Below are positions 60,783-64,000 of a stretch of 64,000 bases of DNA, piece by piece. Origin of the DNA: Streptomyces puniciscabiei (GTDB lineage Bacteria > Actinomycetota > Actinomycetes > Streptomycetales > Streptomycetaceae); assembly GCF_006715785.1 (NCBI RefSeq), contig NZ_VFNX01000001.1:1874501-1938500 (forward strand), read 5' to 3'. The position numbers were made by a program, and so were the translations under genes. Position 1 is the stretch's first letter; each line of letters opens with the position of its first letter. The notes under the pieces are model-generated. The model had not been told where the DNA came from. It searched no databases and worked only from the letters and a program-made list of their open reading frames with translations.

Positions 60783-62591
60783 TTACTTGATGAAGAGGCG
60801 GCGCGGGTCGACTCCGCCGATCACGTCGTCGTAGACGAGGCCGCCGACCTTGGAACCGGCGATCTGGGTCTGCTTGTAGTACGCGGTCGGGACGACGGCG
60901 ACGGCGTCCTTGACGATGTACTGGTCGAGCTTCTCCCACTCGGCCGCGGCCTTGACCGGGTCGGTGATCGTGCTGATCCGGTCGATCTCGCTGTTGACCT
61001 TCGGGTCGTTGATCTGCGGGTAGTTCTGCGCGCCGTCGGCGATTCCACGGCCGTCGAACAGCGGCGGGATCACGGTGGAGGCGGACGGCCAGTCGGCGCC
61101 CCACGCGGTGTGGAAGATGTCGTAGTTGTTGTTCAGCTTGGAGACCTGGTCGTAGTAGGTCTCGGACGGGATCTCCTGGCGCTGGACGTTGAAGCCGGCC
61201 TTCTTCAGGCCCGCCGCCATGGCGGTGGAGTACTGCTGGCCCTCGGGGGTGTTGGTGTAGCCGAAGGTCAGCTTCATGTTGAGCTTGCCGGCCTGCTTCA
61301 GCAGCGCCTTGGCCTTCTCCGGGTCACCGGCCGGGTTCTTCTTCTTGCCCCACGGGTCGAAGGAGGCGTCGTAGCCGCTGACGGTCGGGCTGATGACGCC
61401 GCCGGCGACCTCCATCGCGTCGGTGCCGCCGTAGGCACGCACGAACGGCGTGATCGGCAGGGCGTACGCGATGGCCTGGCGCACGCGGACGTCCTTCATC
61501 TCCGGCTTGCTCATGTTGATGTTCATCTGGCCGACGTACGGCTGGTAGCCGGAGATCGTGCGGGACTTGAGCTTGGGGTCCCGCAGCACCTGGGAGAGGT
61601 TGCCCGCGTCCACCTGGTTGCTGAAGCTGACGCCGGTCTGGTCGGGGCCGCTGTCCGCCAGCAGGGCCTTGGTGGAGGTCTCGAACTGCTGGTTGAACGT
61701 GAAGTTGAACTGGTCGACGTACTGGTGGCGGATCGGGTCCGTCTTGGGGTCCCAGTTGGGGTTCTTGACCAGCACCATCGACTTGCCGGACTTGAACGAC
61801 TGGACCTCGTACGGGCCGGTCGCCAGCGGCGCCTTGTCGTACTTCTCCTTGGTGTCGCCCTTGGCGGACACGACGGCGTAGCCCGCCATGGCGAGCGTGT
61901 ACGGCAGGTCCGGGTGCGGCTTGGCGAAGTGGAAGACGACCGTCTTCGCGTCGGGCGTCTCCAGGACGCTGTCCGGCAGGTGCTTGCCCTTGTAGGGGCC
62001 GTCCGGGAGCAGCTTGCGGTAGGTGGCGCCCGAGGAGTTGGCCAGCCACTGCTGCAGGTAGGTCGGGCCCTGGGTGATGAAGGGCGCGAAGAGCCGCTCG
62101 ACGGACTGGCGGACGTCCTTGGACGTGATCGGGGTGCCGTCCTGGAACTTGATGCCGTCCTTGAGCGTGTACTTCCAGGTCTTTCCGCCGTCCGTGGTGG
62201 TGCCGGAGTCGGTGGCGAGGTCGCCGACGACCTCGTGCTGCTTGCCGTCGTTGCCGGTGGCCTTGTAGCCGGTGAGGCCTCTGTGCATCAGCTGGGCGAG
62301 CGCCATCTGGTCGGACACGTAGATCTGCCCCGGGTCGAGGTGCGCGAAGCTGTCCCGCTGCAGCACCTCCATGGTGCCGCCGGACTTGGCGCCGGGCACG
62401 GCGGCGGCCGGGCCGGTGGAGTCCGCCGTGCCGCCGAACTTGATCGACGCCTGCTGCCGCTTGGCGTCCTGCTGGTCCTTCTTGTCACTGGTGCCGCTGT
62501 CGCTGCCGCCCTTGCTGCAACCGGTGAGCACGAGAGCTCCGGCCGCGAGCACGGAGAGCGCGCCGTAGACGTGGCGTCCGCCCCTACTCAT
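60783..62591 (-). CDS. bldKB: Oligopeptide-binding lipoprotein, BldKB type (operon 3)
   Basis: 602 aa from ATG 62591 (GTG 62606 is also open). Signal with lipobox LTGC (Cys25), then an unstructured KGGSDSGTSDKKDQQDAKRQQ linker and the SBP family 5 domain (RDSFAHLDPGQIYVSDQM, GKTWKYTLKDGIKFQDGTPITSKDVRQ, IFHTAWGADWPSASTVIPPLF). In S. coelicolor BldKB binds an extracellular peptide signal needed for aerial growth; that role is assumed here only by operon type. Confidence 0.88.
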   Translation of the reverse strand: MSRGGRHVYGALSVLAAGALVLTGCSKGGSDSGTSDKKDQQDAKRQQASIKFGGTADSTGPAAAVPGAKSGGTMEVLQRDSFAHLDPGQIYVSDQMALAQLMHRGLTGYKATGNDGKQHEVVGDLATDSGTTTDGGKTWKYTLKDGIKFQDGTPITSKDVRQSVERLFAPFITQGPTYLQQWLANSSGATYRKLLPDGPYKGKHLPDSVLETPDAKTVVFHFAKPHPDLPYTLAMAGYAVVSAKGDTKEKYDKAPLATGPYEVQSFKSGKSMVLVKNPNWDPKTDPIRHQYVDQFNFTFNQQFETSTKALLADSGPDQTGVSFSNQVDAGNLSQVLRDPKLKSRTISGYQPYVGQMNINMSKPEMKDVRVRQAIAYALPITPFVRAYGGTDAMEVAGGVISPTVSGYDASFDPWGKKKNPAGDPEKAKALLKQAGKLNMKLTFGYTNTPEGQQYSTAMAAGLKKAGFNVQRQEIPSETYYDQVSKLNNNYDIFHTAWGADWPSASTVIPPLFDGRGIADGAQNYPQINDPKVNSEIDRISTITDPVKAAAEWEKLDQYIVKDAVAVVPTAYYKQTQIAGSKVGGLVYDDVIGGVDPRRLFIK

Positions 62592-62649
62592 CACGAAATT
62601 TCCCACCCATCTGTGAAAATTGACGTTCCGTGTGATTGACGTGCTGCGG

Positions 62650-63684
62650 TCAGCGCGCGGTCTTGGGATCGAAGGCGTCTCTGACCGAGTCCCCGAGCAG
62701 GTTGAACGCGACGACGAAGATGATCATCGATACGCCGGGGAAGAACATGTAGGTGATGTCGTTCTGCATCACCAGTTCGGTGGACGCCTTGGAGAACATC
62801 TGCCCCCAGTCCGGCGTCGGTTCGACGATGCCGACGCCCAGGTACGACAGACCGGCCTCGGCGGTCACGAAGTTGGGCAGCAGATACGTCGACTGCACCA
62901 GCAGCGGGGTGACGAGGTTCGGCAGGATCTCCTTGCGGATGATCCGCCACGGCGAGGCCCCGCTGACCTTGGCCGCCTCGATGAACTCCCGTTCCCGCAG
63001 GGCGAGTGCGGTGCCGCGCAGGATGCGCCCGAGCCCCATCCAGCCCAGGAACCACTGGACGATGATCAGGGCCAGCACCCGGACGTAGGTGGGGGTCTCG
63101 TCGCGGGGACTGACGAACAGGGACACCACGACCGGCATGCTCGCGATGAAGAACAGCTGTGCCGGGAAGGCGAGGAGGAAGTCGATGACCCGGCCGATGA
63201 AGTAGTCGGTCCTGCCGCCGAGATAGCCGGCCGCGACACCGAGCAGGATGCCGGTGATGACGACGGCGATGGTGACGGCGACCGAGATCATCAACGAGGT
63301 GCGGATGCCGTAGATCAGCTTGGTGAAGACGTCGTAGCCGTTGCCGGGTTCGAGGCCGAACCAGAACTCGCTGCTGATACCGCCGTTGGGGTGCACCGGC
63401 ACGCCGGCGCTGTCGAAGAGTTCGGGGCGCTCGTCCGCGTACACCGTGTACGGATTCTTGCCGTACACCTTGGCGATCAGCGGGGCGAGCAGGCCGATCA
63501 GGAAGAAGAAGCCCACGACGTAGGCCGAGATCACGCCCGTGCGGTCGCGCCTGAAGCGCAGCCACATCAGCTGGCCGGGGGACCGGCCTTCGAGCTTGAC
63601 GGTGTCGCTCTTCGCCTCCGGCCCTGGTTCGCCGTCGACGACGACCGAAGTACCGCCGCCCTCAATGTCGATAGGACTTGTCAC
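62650..63684 (-). CDS. bldKA: Oligopeptide ABC permease, OppC/BldKA type (operon 3)
   Basis: 344 aa from GTG 63684. PGQLMWLRFRRDRTGVISAYV then six TM segments, FWFGLEPGNGYDVFTKLIYGIRTS and EAA motif EAAKVSGASPWRIIRKEILPN. First structural gene of operon 3, preceded by a 315-base leader with a 17-codon uORF. Weak SD. Confidence 0.9.
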   Translation of the reverse strand: MTSPIDIEGGGTSVVVDGEPGPEAKSDTVKLEGRSPGQLMWLRFRRDRTGVISAYVVGFFFLIGLLAPLIAKVYGKNPYTVYADERPELFDSAGVPVHPNGGISSEFWFGLEPGNGYDVFTKLIYGIRTSLMISVAVTIAVVITGILLGVAAGYLGGRTDYFIGRVIDFLLAFPAQLFFIASMPVVVSLFVSPRDETPTYVRVLALIIVQWFLGWMGLGRILRGTALALREREFIEAAKVSGASPWRIIRKEILPNLVTPLLVQSTYLLPNFVTAEAGLSYLGVGIVEPTPDWGQMFSKASTELVMQNDITYMFFPGVSMIIFVVAFNLLGDSVRDAFDPKTAR

Positions 63685-64000
63685 GGTTCGTCCGTTTCAC
63701 AGGTATGAGTGTGGGAGGTGCCCGGGTACTCCGAGGACGCGCGGAACCGCCAGGCGGACGCGCGTAGTTCTACCGCCGAATCACACCGCTGGAATTGACG
63801 AACCGACCCACCTGGTGTTTGCGACACCGCGCATGGGTGCACCTCCTCATGACTCCACGTGTTCACCAACAGGAGAGGGTTTCCGTCTTCCCTCCGACAC
63901 CCCTGACGGAGGGCCAGACACCCCCTGGTGCTCGTGAGTCGGCACACTGTCCCCACAGTGCGCTGGACCCATTGACCCGAGCGCTACGCGGCTAACTATC
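63685..64000 (-). other. Leader/promoter region of operon 3 (cut by window edge)
   Basis: No full-size gene. On the minus strand it contains the stem CCCTCCG/CGGAGGG (63890-63913), the stem CACTGT-cccc-ACAGTG (63945-63960), a 17-codon uORF with excellent SD (63781-63834) and, at the edge, GATAGT (63995-64000) that might be a -10 with its -35 outside. The plus strand reads TTGACC at 63972-63977, a possible outward promoter. A 15-base string cccattgacccgagc here recurs near 56600. Confidence 0.45.
63781..63834 (-). CDS. Candidate 17-codon leader peptide (uORF) before bldKA
   Basis: ATG 63834 is placed five bases after GAGGAGGTG (63840-63848), the best SD in the window, and reads MRGVANTRWVGSSIPAV then TGA. 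It ends 96 bases before the permease start. Candidate translational attenuator; no similar family is known to me. Confidence 0.5.
   Translation of the reverse strand: MRGVANTRWVGSSIPAV

Noticed and set aside
50453..63684. Composite transposon carrying a peptide operon
   Set aside because: Two similar operons in inverted orientation, but no transposase, terminal repeats or target duplication were found.

Overview
The window is chromosomal DNA from a Streptomyces-type actinomycete. The signs are very high G+C, strong third-position GC bias (which gives long meaningless open frames antisense to most genes), many GTG/TTG starts, 4-bp ATGA/GTGA gene overlaps, several probable leaderless mRNAs, a mycothiol gene (mshB), and BldK-type oligopeptide transporters. 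I see no rRNA, tRNA, prophage, insertion sequence or CRISPR array.

Layout. 0.3-9.5 kb: DEAD-box RNA helicase with a long basic repeat tail, alpha/beta hydrolase, NYN-domain protein, a 50-residue conserved small protein, MarC membrane protein, PHP phosphoesterase, a zinc-ribbon hypothetical, an MFS exporter and a SUFU-domain protein. 9.5-16.5 kb: a magnesium-flavoured block (CorA, PRC/MgtE-N/CBS protein, DUF1003) with a lipoprotein and the Fe-S/ATPase Mrp. 16.7-21.7 kb: the envelope-stress cassette tatB, htrA-like protease, anti-sigma and sigE, with a consensus ECF promoter ahead of sigE. 21.7-31.9 kb: O-methyltransferase (apparent AUU start), DUF3117, enoyl-CoA hydratase, GNAT, tag, DivIVA-like, folP2-like, LOG family, dapE, a lysozyme-fold protein, a secreted small protein, dapC and fdxA. 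32-44.3 kb: GNAT with a long tail, transglutaminase-like protein, a four-gene ABC-2 exporter/two-component operon with a dyad upstream, a YoaR-like wall protein with a collagen-like cytoplasmic arm, DUF6113, mshB, a small membrane protein and an S9 peptidase. 44.4-63.7 kb: three complete five-gene oligopeptide ABC operons.

The first oligopeptide operon (minus strand) has the order binding protein-permease-permease-ATPase-ATPase. The other two have the BldK order permease-binding protein-permease-ATPase-ATPase; they are close paralogues in inverted orientation and converge on a small SAM methyltransferase. By recalled position, the right-hand one is the best candidate for bldKA-bldKE.

Read right to left, mshB to the helicase follows the order I recall for Mycobacterium tuberculosis Rv1170 to Rv1253, so most of the window is an old conserved actinobacterial backbone; the oligopeptide block is the variable part. 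The observations most worth following are regulatory: the ECF promoter of sigE, the AUU start, short well-initiated upstream ORFs before corA and bldKA, perfect dyads before the LOG gene and the ABC/two-component operon, and strong hairpins after both BldK-type binding-protein genes. I did not find an obviously novel multi-gene system.
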